This document shows positions 12,414-22,781 of a DNA stretch of 64,000 nucleotides, piece after piece. Origin of the DNA: Dugong dugon. Taxonomy: Eukaryota; Chordata; Mammalia; Sirenia; Dugongidae. Made by a program: the position numbers and the translations under genes. The stretch is from contig CM057462.1 in the NCBI GenBank assembly GCA_030035585.1, forward strand, positions 142,254,734 to 142,318,733, given 5' to 3'. The notes beneath the pieces were generated by a model. That model searched no databases. It worked only from the letters and a program-made list of their open reading frames with translations, and had not been told where the DNA came from. How positions within the stretch are numbered: position 1 is the stretch's first letter; every line of letters begins with the position of its first letter.

Positions 12414-12839
12414 ATGGCTAATGACATTGACCATCTTTTCATGTGCTTGTTGGCCATTTCAATATCCTCTTGGGTAAAATGATTGTTTAAATTCTTTGTC
12501 CATGTTTTGATTGGGTTCCTTGTCTTTTTTCTGTTAAGCTGTAAAATTTTTTTATATAGTTTGGATATTAGACCCTCACTGAAAATTTTCTCCTAACCAT
12601 CAGGTTTTTTTTTTTTCCCCCCACTTTGTTAACTAATAATATTCTTAAGTTTACAATTTTTCTTGGGACTTTATTCTCTCTCACCTTATAAGCTTAAGAC
12701 GTAGATTTTTCCTTCCTCAGTGCTAACATTATTTTATTTTATCTGTGAGTTGGGCTCCTAGTCTTACTTCCTAAGTGTCTTCCTCTTTCTCTCTTGTCTT
12801 TCACTACTTTCTGTTTATAGCGTGTGATAACACAAAGTA

Positions 12840-13075
12840 AATAAGAACACAGATTCTGAAGAAAGACTTTCGAAGCTCAAGTATCAGTTCTACTACTTAC
12901 TAGCTATTTGACCTTTATAAAATCTCTTTACACTGAAGTTTCCTTATCTATAAAATGAGAGTGAAAACTTCATTGTTTTCATCCTTTAGTTATGAATCAA
13001 GGAGATGACGTATGTATAAAGCTCAGCATAATACCTGGCATGTAAAAGGGACTCAATAAATACCAATTATCATTG
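12840..13075 (+). mobile_element. MIR-like SINE
   Basis: Shows the MIR layout: ATCAGTTCTACTACTTACTAG, then GTTTCCTTATCTATAAAATG, and an end like GGACTCAATAAATACC (13050). Old and diverged. Confidence 0.65.
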
Positions 13076-14780
13076 TTGTTGTTAGATATTTTACATGATT
13101 TTGATAAATTTCTACAGTCTTAAATTTTTCTATTTTCAATTTCTTTTTCAGAAATCATATTTATATGCATTTCCATAGAGTCTAACGTTCAAACAAATGA
13201 ACCTTTTAAACTGTACATCCTTTCTTTAGTATATTTTTTCTTTAGCATCACAACTAAGTATCTTTCATCAAATATATAAGTGTATATATATATAGATATA
13301 GGTATACCAACGTATCTCTCTCTATATACCTATATCTATATCTACCTCTATCTCTATCTATCTCTCTAATGCTTGGTTTTATATAAAACAAACCAATTAG
13401 TGGCGAACCATACTTCTCAAGAGTTTAAAGAATTATACCACTGTGGATGTCTACACATGAATACAGTCTAATTATTTTCAGTTGTAAAATTGTTGCTTTT
13501 TCAAATATCAGGCTTCAGCAATAATTCAACAATAAATCCAGTAATTCTCAACTTTTAGATTTTAAAAAACCATTTTCAGAGTAAAAATAAACATCATACA
13601 TCACTTACCTTATAGTAATTTTATTTTTCTCTTTTTGATCAAGAAAATATGCGATTATTGAAAGCCACTATGAATTTACTAGTTCTTTTACTAGAATTTG
13701 TTATTTATTTCAAGACACAGTAGGATATGAATACTTTTAGTTAATACATGTGTGGTCATATATGAATTTGAGCTAAAACAGTGTTTGGCGAGCAAAACCT
13801 TATAACTGCCCAATAGATTCACAACTACTGATTTTACCACCAGGAATACCATGTCCAAAGAAACAGTGGACTCCCTTTACTTACAATCTCTGCTCAGTCC
13901 CTTTTCTCCCAAAATGTGACTAGTCTCTAACCATGGGTAGCTCAAGTAGAAACAAATTAAAAGACAAAACCTCAAACAAGAAAAAATCAAGTAAAGAGTA
14001 GCATAGAAAGTTTTAATTCACTTTCAAATAGATGCTTTAGGGAGCAAAAAGCCTTTTTCCTTCATTTTCTTTTCTTTTTAACTTGTCTGTCCCAATAGGT
14101 AATATTCAAACTTTCACTCTGTAAATCAAACCAAACAGGCTACTGCTAGAAGAAGTCAATGATTTGCATTAGTGTGGTCATCTATAAATATAAGTATATG
14201 TAAACATATAAATATAAGCATAAAAGTATAAATATATGCTGTCTTTCTGAGACAGATGGAAAGAGAGAGAGACCAATAGTCAACAGTAGTCAACAAAATA
14301 ATTCTATAGTTAATACTAGACCAAGTGTAAGTCTCTTTCAGATTAGTGAGAAAAAATATTTTTATTTGATCAGAATCATAACAGTTTTTCATATCACCAT
14401 TATTTATAGAGTGACTTTTCTTGACTAAGACTATTTAGCCAGAAGATATATGGGTAAATGTTAAATTATAACCTCTTTAACAGGTATTTAGTATAGGATA
14501 TATTAATGTCTGATCAACTAGACATTAAGTTAAGAAGTATAATGAGAGATAGAGAAAAATTTCATGCTGATAAAAAATTCAAGAGGAAGAAATAGCCATA
14601 CTCATTTTGTATGCACTTATAACAAAACTTCAAAATATATAAAGCATAAAAAATGAACTGAATGAAGAAATAAACAAATATCATGTTGCCAATTTTAACC
14701 AACCTTGTAGTAATAAACAATTAACCATACAATTAAGTAGCTTAATTTAGTTTACACCTAACAAATTCACTACACCCAAC
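13076..14780. other. Unassigned AT-rich stretch
   Basis: No gene or named repeat recognised apart from the simple repeat at 13280-13372. The small open frames here (for example antisense 14156-14392) are hydrophobic chance frames without a domain. Confidence 0.4.
13280..13372. repeat. (TATATC/CTATCT)n microsatellite
   Basis: Interrupted runs of TATATA, CTATAT and CTATCT units. Confidence 0.85.
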
Positions 14781-14784
14781 AAAT

Positions 14785-15110
14785 TCAGAATACAGGAGTG
14801 GCCCTGAGGCTACATGGAGAAGGTGAGAGACTCAGCTCAGCCCAGTCTTCCAGTTCTGTTTGGTAAAATGTTAGGTATTCCTGGGAAGCCTTCTTGAACC
14901 CTCCAGACCAGACCAGCCATAAAGTGAAAACAGTGAGTGACCCTAGTGAGTCAATGGCATGTGGAGCAGAAAATTGCTTAGCCAAGTTCTATTTGAACTC
15001 CTGACTCACAAAATCATGAGATATAATAAAATTTTTGCCTTAAGCCACATAGACAGTGTACTGGGTTTGCTTGAAGCTGCTAGAACTGTCATTAGTAAAA
15101 AAATAAATTT
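14785..15110 (+). mobile_element. MaLR/MLT1-like LTR 3' part, fossil
   Basis: Contains TGACTCACAAAATCATGAGA followed by ATAATAAAATTTTTG and TTAAGCCACATAGAC, the order seen around the poly-A site of old MaLR-type LTRs. Start and end are uncertain, with no TSD. Confidence 0.4.
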
Positions 15111-15508
15111 ATTCTGAGACTAAAACAAACACAAATTCAACCTTTATTTGAAAGTTGCTTCAGCACATGGGAAGTTTGCAGAAGGAATGGTTCCACCTTC
15201 TGCTGGTGTCAGTGGCTTATATGGGGTTGCTGGGAATATGGAATTTAATGTCTAGGAAAAGAGAACAAAGACAAGGAGTGTTCTAAGAGTAGGTAAGTGC
15301 AGAGTATGGTGTCTGGGGCTAACAATAAGGTCTACGTTTTAGTTTAGTTAGTGGGAAGTCACCAGGCATGAGGAATTTTCCAGGAGCCTTGACGTTCCTG
15401 TTGGGCATCTAACAATCTCCTACTCATGCTTTAGATGATGAGCCTAAATATTGTGTTTTGGAAATGAAAGGAAGAGTATGAGTTTCTCCTGACAAACCAG
15501 AGGGGGTG

Positions 15509-15985
15509 TGTTATGGACAGAATTATGTCCCCCCAAAATGTGTGTCAACTTTGTTAGGCCATGATTCCCAGTATTGTGTGATTGTCCACCATTCTATGAT
15601 CTAATGTGATTATCCTATGTGCTGTAAATCCTAATCTCTATGATGTTAATGAGGCACGATTAGAAGCAGTTATGTTAATGAAGCAGGACAAGGTCTACAG
15701 GATTACGTCGTATTTTGTGTCAATCTCTTTTGAGACAGAAAAGAGAGAATAGAGCAGAGAGGAGAGGGACCTCATGCCAACAAGAAAGAAGCACTGGGAG
15801 TGGAGTGCATCCTTTGGACCTGAGATCCCTGCACTGAGAAGCTCCTAGACCAGGGGAAGATTGATGACACGGACCTTCCCCTAGAATTGACAGAGAAAAC
15901 TTTCCCCTGGAGCTGGTGCCCTGAATTTGAACTTCTAGCCTCCTCAAATGTGAGAGAATGTTGTGAAAGCCATCCATTTGTGGGT
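15509..15985 (+). mobile_element. Afrotherian MaLR-like solo LTR, fossil (copy 1)
   Basis: Starts TGTTATGGACAGAATTATGT and matches the copies at 18648 and 62795 through the middle (TGTGTGATTGTCCACCATT, GAAGCTCCTAGACCAGGGGA). The last part of the LTR is missing after about 15985. Confidence 0.7.
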
Positions 15986-17102
15986 CTTAGATGTGCCTAA
16001 GGAAAAGCTGGCAGATCTGAACAGTCTCACTGTGTTGGTGAGGGAGCTATACACATGAAGACCTGATCAACCAAAACAGACATAATGGATGTGGGTATCT
16101 CAGCAGACACCAAGGTGTTAAATGCTGACAATTAAAAGATAATAGATGGTGAACATTAAGGACTAGGAACCTCCTCACCACTACCACCACTATCATCAGT
16201 TAGTTGCATCTATGGATGCAATTTGGTCCCCCAGATCTTACATCAAACCCAGAAACAGCCCTGAACTGAAGGAAAAAACCCTGAATATGATAGAACAAAA
16301 AAAAATTATGTTGGATAAATTTACCCTGAACTGACTTACTTTACATTTTGACCTCTAGACTAAGTAGGGACTGGAAATAGAAGTTACATACAGTTGTTAA
16401 AATAATAATAATAAATGAAGTATACTGAGTTTTTCTAAGCGTTCTTTATCAGTGTAATTTTAGTAATTTTACCATTCATTGACAGGCTTTAACATAAGAT
16501 TTAGTCGATATTCTATATTTTAAAATTTTATTTGACCATAGTTCAGCTTTTAACCATTTTTAGGATCCAATATTAAAGACCAGATTCAAAGTTTGCCAAG
16601 TACATGAGGATTTAGAGGATTTAATTATTGTTCGTAATATTAAATGTTATAATCAAAACATTTATGTGAGCTCTTTTATGAGATATGAATATAAACTGCT
16701 CTTTTATATTCATTTAGGATTATTTTCATACATAAAGTCTGTTCTTAATCATCTTTCCCCCATTCCTGCTGTCATAGAGCTAGAAAATAGCATAAAACAT
16801 TTTCAATCTCCACAGGTTATTTAAAATTATTAAATGACCTAAAGGTAAAACAGACCATGTCCTATTGCTAAACCCCAGGAGTCACTAATGTTTCTTTAGC
16901 ATAAAGAAATAATAGAATTTACTTTTCTTGCTTAAAGTGCAATAAAATTCACTTATTGGTCTTAGTAAGCATTGTTTTTTCATTTACATTTTCTTTGTTT
17001 TATGAATATAAAACTGAGTTCCAAATGACAATCTCTAGCCTGAAAATATTTTTTTTTCAAACTACATATAATGTTTCTTTAATTTAATTATTTAATTTAA
17101 TA
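15986..17102. other. Unassigned AT-rich stretch
   Basis: No gene and no repeat family that I can name. Simple AT-rich DNA with short A/T runs. Confidence 0.4.
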
Positions 17103-17261
17103 AGAAGGCAACTCATTGCCGTCGAGTCGATTCCAACTCATAGCGACTCATAGGATAGAGTAGAACTGCCCCCTAGGGTTTCCAAGGAGTAGCTGGTGTA
17201 TTCAGACTGCTGACCTTTGGATTAGAAGATGAGCTCTTTATCACTACACTACCAGGGCTCC
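17103..17261 (-). mobile_element. AfroSINE, antisense
   Basis: Starts with the antisense tail (GTCGAGTCGATTCCAACTCA) and ends at the antisense head ACCAGGGCTCC. Confidence 0.85.
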
Positions 17262-17401
17262 AATGACTCTATAGGATAGAGTAAAACTGCCTTTATAGGG
17301 TTTCCAAGGCTGTAATCTTTCTCCCACAGAGTGGCTGGTGGGTTCAAGCCACTAACCCTTTGGTTGGCAGCTTCGCACTTAACCACTATGGCACCTGGGC
17401 T
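17262..17401 (-). mobile_element. AfroSINE, antisense, 3'-shortened
   Basis: Lies directly against the SINE before it. It begins inside the element (CTATAGGATAGAGTAAAAC) and keeps the region TTCTCCCACAGAGTGGCTGG, ending at GCACCTGGGCT. It differs from its neighbour in the middle segment, so it is a separate insertion of another subtype. Confidence 0.8.
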
Positions 17402-18530
17402 ACTTAATAGGAGGTCAGAACAACATCCTATATACCAACGATTGGCCTTAGAGGTAATAAGGTAGTAGGCCAGTGTTGTTACCTCTTTATCCCTTGTTCT
17501 TTATACTCCTCTTCCTCTCCTCATTTCCTTAAGTCCTATAGTTCATCAAATTCCCTGTAGACTTCCCACTGTAACAGACATGAGTCAGGGAGACCTTATG
17601 CTTCTGATCTTTCCCTTTTCTCAATTTATTTTACTTAACATGTCTTCAGGATCTGCTCAGAAACAGAACATTATTCCTAAGATATCAATGGATAATAAGA
17701 AAACGTTGCTTTCCTTCACTGAGATAACGTTTGCAATTCTTGTGTTACCTTAAAGAGATGACACACAGTAAGAATTTACATACACTTGTGGTGAAATACT
17801 TCAAGAAAAACTTTGTAAATATAGTCCTGGTCTTTCATTTTGATTTCATTTTTAATTAAAGGATCCAAGGCGATATATATGTATATATCTATATATATAT
17901 CTATATATATGGTTCTTTTACCATATAACCATCTATTGAAGATCTTTCGGCCCAATGAACTTACCTACCAAGTGCCTTCAAACCTTGATTTATTACTTTT
18001 TAAATATTCAGGGAGCATTTTGAGTTATTATCATGTCAAACTATATATTTTTTACAAAGAGATCCGAATGTTCTTTATATAATTGAGTCAAATTTTAAGA
18101 TTTGAAAAGTTCTACTTTAAAATGTAAATGTTTTCTTTTTTAAAATATTATTTGTTGGTATTTACTAGTAGTCTGAGAAAGGGAGTCTTCTGTATATAAA
18201 TTTACTTACATCTTTCTTTTTTCATGGGGATTATTTTTTGAGCTACCAGAGCTTAGCAAGATAATGATGTATTCAAAGAAAAAAATCAATAACTGTGATA
18301 AACACCTATATAAACTCTTATGTTTTTCTATGACTCAGCTAGAAGATAACAAAATAAATAAATTGGGGATAAACAGAAAAGCTGATGTAACATTCTACTA
18401 TTACAAGAAAAGTATAAGACCCAATAACTAAAAAGCATCTAATTTGATAAAATGAAGCAAGTTTAACATTTAAAAGTCAACTCAAACTTAGCATATCTAA
18501 AAGTATATTTGATCTCCCTCTTGCACACCT
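17402..18530. other. Unassigned AT-rich stretch
   Basis: No gene recognised. The 80-codon open frame at 17840-18082 runs through an AT microsatellite and is a chance frame. Confidence 0.4.
17868..17912. repeat. (AT)n-type microsatellite
   Basis: GATATATATGTATATATC with alternating TATATC units. Confidence 0.85.
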
Positions 18531-18647
18531 ATCCCACATGTGTTCCTCTTCCAGCCTTCCCTATATTGGTAAATGTCATTAATTTTCACATTACCGTTCA
18601 AGCCAAAATCCTCTAAGTTGTCCTTGAATACATTCAATCATACTGGG

Positions 18648-19166
18648 TGTTATGAATTGAATTGTGTCCCCCAAAAATGTCTGTCAACTTGGCTAGTCCA
18701 TGATTCCCCGAATTGTGTGATTGTCCACCATTTTGTCACCTGATGTGACTTTCTTATTTTTGTAAATCCTACCTCTATGATGTTAATGAAGTGGGATCAA
18801 TGGTAGTTATGTTAATGAGGCAGAACTCAAACTACAAGATTAGGTTTTGTCTCAAGTCAATCTCTTTTGATATGTAAAAGAGAGGAATGAGCAGAGAGAC
18901 ATGGGGACCTCATACCACCAAGAAACAAAAGCCAGGAAAACAGCACATCCTTTGGACCTGGGTCCATGTACTGAGAAGCTCCTAGTCCAGGGGAAGATTG
19001 ATGGCAAGGACTTTCCTCCATGGCCGACAGAGAGAGAAAGCCTTCCCCTGGAGCTGATACCCTACGTTTGGACTTCTAGCCTACTAGACTGTGAGAGAAT
19101 AAACCTGTTTGTTAAAGCCATCCACTTGTGGTATTTCTGTTATAGCAGCACCAGATAGCTAAGATA
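18648..19166 (+). mobile_element. Afrotherian MaLR-like solo LTR, fossil (copy 2)
   Basis: TGTTATGAATTGAATTGTGT to AGCTAAGATA, about 519 bp. Flanked by CTGGG (18643-18647) and CTGAG (19167-19171), a 5-bp TSD with one difference. AATAAACC (19099) is the poly-A signal and GATATGTAAAAGAG (18868) sits in the TATA position. Inserted in L2-like DNA. The family looks ERVL-MaLR-like from its ends and layout, but I cannot name the subfamily. Confidence 0.75.
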
Positions 19167-19171
19167 CTGAG

Positions 19172-20142
19172 TATTCAGTTCATCAGCAAGTCCTACTGGT
19201 TCTGTCTTCAAAATATCTCCTGGATCTGCTCATTTCTCCTCACCTCCATTGTTTCTTCCCTGGCCCATACTACCCTCAGCATTCCTAGACTATGCAATAA
19301 AACCAAAACCAAACGTGTTGCCATCAAGCTGATTCCAGCTCATAGCAACTCTAAAGGACAGAGTAAAACGGCCCCCATAGGGTTTCCAAGGCTGTACTCT
19401 TTATGGAGGCAGGCTGCCACATACTTCTGTGAAGCTGCTGGTGGCTTCCAACTGCTGACTTTTGTTTACTAGTTGAGCTCTTAACTACTGCACCACCAGG
19501 GCTCCTTAGACTATGCTATACCTTCTTAAACATTCTCATTGCTTCAACTTTTTTCCACCTAATGCACTCTTCCATACTGCAGCCAGACTGATCATCTATA
19601 AGTATAAATCAACTCACATCACTCCTCTGCTCAGATCCTATAGCATCTTCTTACCCCCTCAAAATAAAAGCCAACTTTTATCCTAGCTTACATGGTCCTG
19701 CATGACCTGACTTATGCCCACCCTCCAACTCTTCTCCCATACATTTTTGATTTACTTCTTTGTTTGGCTACACTCATCTTTTTTGCTGATTTTTAAAGAG
19801 ATCAAGCTGATTCTGATTTCATATTTTGTACTTTTATTCTTCTCTGTCTTGAAAGTTCTCTTCTCCAATTCTTCATGAAGTCTATTCTATTACATTATTC
19901 AGAGCTCTGTTCAAATTTTATCTATTGAGAAAGGATTTCCTTGACCATACGATCTAAATTTTTTAGCCCTGGCCCTGCTTTGGTTTCTACAAATAAATAT
20001 ATTGTAATATATTTGGTTATTTTCTTATTCTTTTCTCCCTTGACTAGGATATGAAGTATTTTAGCTAGCTGGTTTCTCTTTGTTTTCTAGGAAACCATGT
20101 ATTGCACATAGCACAAGCGCATTAAATATTTGTTGCGTAACT
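19172..20142 (+). mobile_element. L2 LINE 3' part
   Basis: Resembles the L2 3' end: TCCTGCATGACCTGACTTATG (19695), CTGTTCAAATTTTATC, AAAGGATTTCCTTGACCA and a final CATTAAATATTTGTTG (20120). An AfroSINE is inserted at 19296-19506. Similar sequence just before 18648 suggests that the solo LTR also landed in this L2. Confidence 0.7.
19296..19506 (-). mobile_element. AfroSINE, antisense, with TSD
   Basis: Flanked by a perfect 10-bp TSD TAGACTATGC (19286-19295 and 19507-19516) in the L2. The antisense tail (AACCAAAACCAAACG) and antisense head (CACCAGGGCTCC) mark the ends. Confidence 0.9.
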
Positions 20143-20146
20143 ACAC

Positions 20147-20170
20147 TCACACACACACACACACACACAC
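20147..20170. repeat. (CA)n microsatellite
   Basis: About ten CA units at the edge of the SINE that follows. Confidence 0.9.
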
Positions 20171-20310
20171 CAGCTGTCACTGAGTAGACTAGACTTATGA
20201 CAACTTCATGTGTGTGAGTGTAGAACTGTGCTTCACAGGGTTTTCAAAAGATCACTAGGCTTTTTTTCCCAGAGGCCTCTGGGTGGACTCAACTTTAAAC
20301 CTTTTAGTTA

Positions 20311-22591
20311 TAAATCCATCCACCTATTGTCACCTGATCTTCGACAAGGGCCCAAAGTCCATCAAATGTGGAAAAGACAATCTTTTTGACAAATGGTGCC
20401 GGCAAAACTGGATATCCATCTGCAAAAAAATGAAACAGGACCCATACCTTACACCATATACAAAAACTAATTCAAAATGGATCAAAGAGCTAAATATAAA
20501 GCCAAAAACTATAAAATTCATAGAAGAAAAAAATAGGACCAATGCTACAGGCCCTAATACATGGCATTAACAGGATACAAACCATAACCATCAGTGCACA
20601 AACCCCAGAAGATAAGCTAGACAACTGGGATCTTATAAAAATCCAACACCTATGCTCTTTAAAAGACTTCACTGAAAGAGTAAAAAGAGAACCTACAGAC
20701 TGGGAAAAAAATTTTGGACAGTACAAGTCAGACAAACGTCTAATCTCCATAATCTACAAGAAAATCCAACACCTCTACAACAAAAAGACAAATAATTCTA
20801 TTAAAAAATGGGCAAAGGAAATGAACAGACACTTATCCAAAGAAGACATTCAAGCAGCCAACAGACACATGAAGAAATGCTTGTGATCACTAGTCATTAG
20901 AGAAATGCAAATGAAAACCACAATGAGATACCATCTCACCCCGGCATTACTGGCATGAATCAAAAACACTGGAAATAACAAATGTTGGAGAGGCTGCGGG
21001 GAGATCAGAACTCTTATGCACTGCTGGTAGGAATGCAAAATGATACAACCGTTTTGGAAAATGATATGGCGCTTCCTCAGAAAGCTGGAAATAGAAATAC
21101 CATAAGATCCAGCAACCCCACTCCTAGGAATATGTTCTAGAGAAATAAGAACCATCACTCAAATAGACATACACACACCCATGTTCATGGCAACATTGTT
21201 CACAATAGCAAAAAGATGGAAACAACCTAGATGTCCATCAACTGATGAATGGATGAACAAACTATGGTACGTACACACAATGGAGTACTACACAATGATA
21301 AACAACAGTGATGAATCTGTGAAGCATCTCATAACATGGATGAAACTGGAGGACATTATGCTGAGTGAAATAAGGCAATCACAAAAGGACAAATATTGTA
21401 TGAGACCTCTATTGTAAAAACTCATGAAAACGTTTACACACAAAAAGTAACAATCTTTGTTGGTTATGAGGGGTGGGAGGGGTGGAGGGGAAATACTAAA
21501 CAGGCAGTAGATAAGTGGTATCTTTGGTGAAGGGTGAGAGAGTACGCAATACTGGGGAAACCAGCACAACTTGTAGAAGGAAACGTCATGGAAGCTCCAT
21601 AGACACAACCAAACTCCTTGAGGGACTGAATTGCTGGGCAGAGGGCTGTGGGGATCATGGTCTCAGGGAACAGCTAGCTCAACTGGCATAACACAGTTTA
21701 TAAAGACAATATTCTACATTCTACCTTGGTGAGTAGCGTTTGGAGTCTTAAAAGCCTGTAAGCAGCCATCTAAGATACTCCACTGGTCTCATCCCTTCGG
21801 GAGCAAGGGAGAATGAAGAGACTAGGATACAAGGAAAAGATTAGTCCAAAGGACTAATGGACCACAGCTACCAAGGCCTCCACCAGGCTGAGACCAGTAC
21901 AGCTGGATGGTGCCCGGCTACCACCACTGACTGCTCTGACCGGTATCATAACAGAGGGTTCTGGACAGATCTGGAGAAGGATGTAGAATAAAATTGTAAC
22001 ACATGCAAAAAGACCAGATTTACTGGCCTGAAAGAGACTAGAGAAACCCGAGAGTATGGCCCCCAGACACCTTTTAGCTCAGTGGTGAAGTCACTTCCAA
22101 GGTTCACCGTTCAGCCAGGGATTGGATAGTCCCATAAAACAAAACAGGACTAATGAGGCACAGCAGTCCAGGGACAAGGACTAGAAGGCAGAAGGGGACA
22201 GGAAAGCTGGTGATAGGGAACCCAAGGTTGAATAAGGACAGTGTTGACATGAGGTGGGGTTGTTACCATTGTCATAGGGCAACATGTGTACCAACTATTT
22301 AATGAGAAACTATTTTGTTCTGTAAACCTTCATCTAAAGTGAGAATAGCAGCACAATTAGAAGAGCGTAATCGATGTCAGTGAACTGTGCATGTAGATAT
22401 GTTTGAAATGGTGTATCTTTGGCTATGAATATTTTCACCAAAAAAAAAAGTCGAGAAGGGAGAGGGTTGACATGTCATGGGGTTGTTAACCAATGTCATA
22501 AAACAATATGTGTACTGACTGTTTAATGAGAAACTATTTGTTCTATAAACCTTCACCTAAAGTACAATTAAAAAAAAAAGAAAAAGAAAAA
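20311..22591 (+). mobile_element. L1 LINE, 5'-truncated, young 3' UTR type
   Basis: This copy holds the C-terminal part of ORF2 and the 3' UTR. Translated pieces include [19 protein letters not shown] (about 20402), LDNWDLIKIQHLCSLKDF (20617) and [15 protein letters not shown] (21262), all standard L1 ORF2 C-terminal motifs. The coding part is broken by frame changes and stops (three partial frames at 20283-20886 and 21181-21417). The 3' UTR runs from about 21420 to an A-rich tail at 22568-22590. Flanked by a 10-bp TSD CTTTTAGTTA (20301-20310 and 22592-22601). No internal promoter or ORF1 is present, so it was dead on arrival. Confidence 0.93.
22243..22566 (+). repeat. Duplicated tail motif in L1 3' UTR
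   Basis: Two related blocks of about 100 bp, 22243-22343 and 22466-22566, each run from GTTGACATG through GAGAAACTATT to CTAAAGT. They are separated by about 120 bp that end in an A run (22440). The same layout occurs in the L1 at 57274-58204, so it belongs to the subfamily and not to this copy. Confidence 0.8.
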
Positions 22592-22781
22592 CTTTTAGTT
22601 AGAAGCTGAGCATGTTAACTGTTTTTGCAGTAGGAATTCCCTCTTTAATGAATCACCAAGTCTCCCAGCCTTCATCCTTTAATTTCAGCACTGCATACCA
22701 TATTATATTTGGAAGGCAAAAAATAAATTGTATACTTAAGTTCAGTGTCTTGTCCTTAATTTCAGGTATAAGATTAACATC

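Larger units (their letters stand above)
11372..12640 (-). mobile_element. Old L1 fragment (ORF2 end and 3' UTR)
   Basis: Antisense L1. The 3' end is the T-rich TTTTTATTTTTTTATTG near 11370. GAAAAATATTCCATTGTATG (11745) and GTTGATGGGCATTTCAATTG (11793) match the antisense of the conserved ORF2 C-terminus (the YTMEYY / CPSxDEW region also seen at 51041-51799 and 21181-21417). The 3' UTR differs from the two younger L1 types in the window. Interrupted at 12142-12413 by SINE insertions, then continues (CTAATGACATTGACCATC, 12418) to about 12640. The exact right end is uncertain. Confidence 0.8.
20171..22643 (-). mobile_element. AfroSINE split by an L1
   Basis: The SINE is antisense. Its 3' and middle parts lie at 20171-20310 (CTCTGGGTGGACTCAAC near 20277) and its head continues at 22592-22643 (TTTTAGTTAGAAGCTGAGCA, then GTTAACTG). 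The 2.3 kb in between is a + strand L1 with its own TSD. Confidence 0.85.

Noticed and set aside
17840-18082. 80-codon frame with IYMYISIYISIYM repeat
   Set aside because: It is a translated AT microsatellite.
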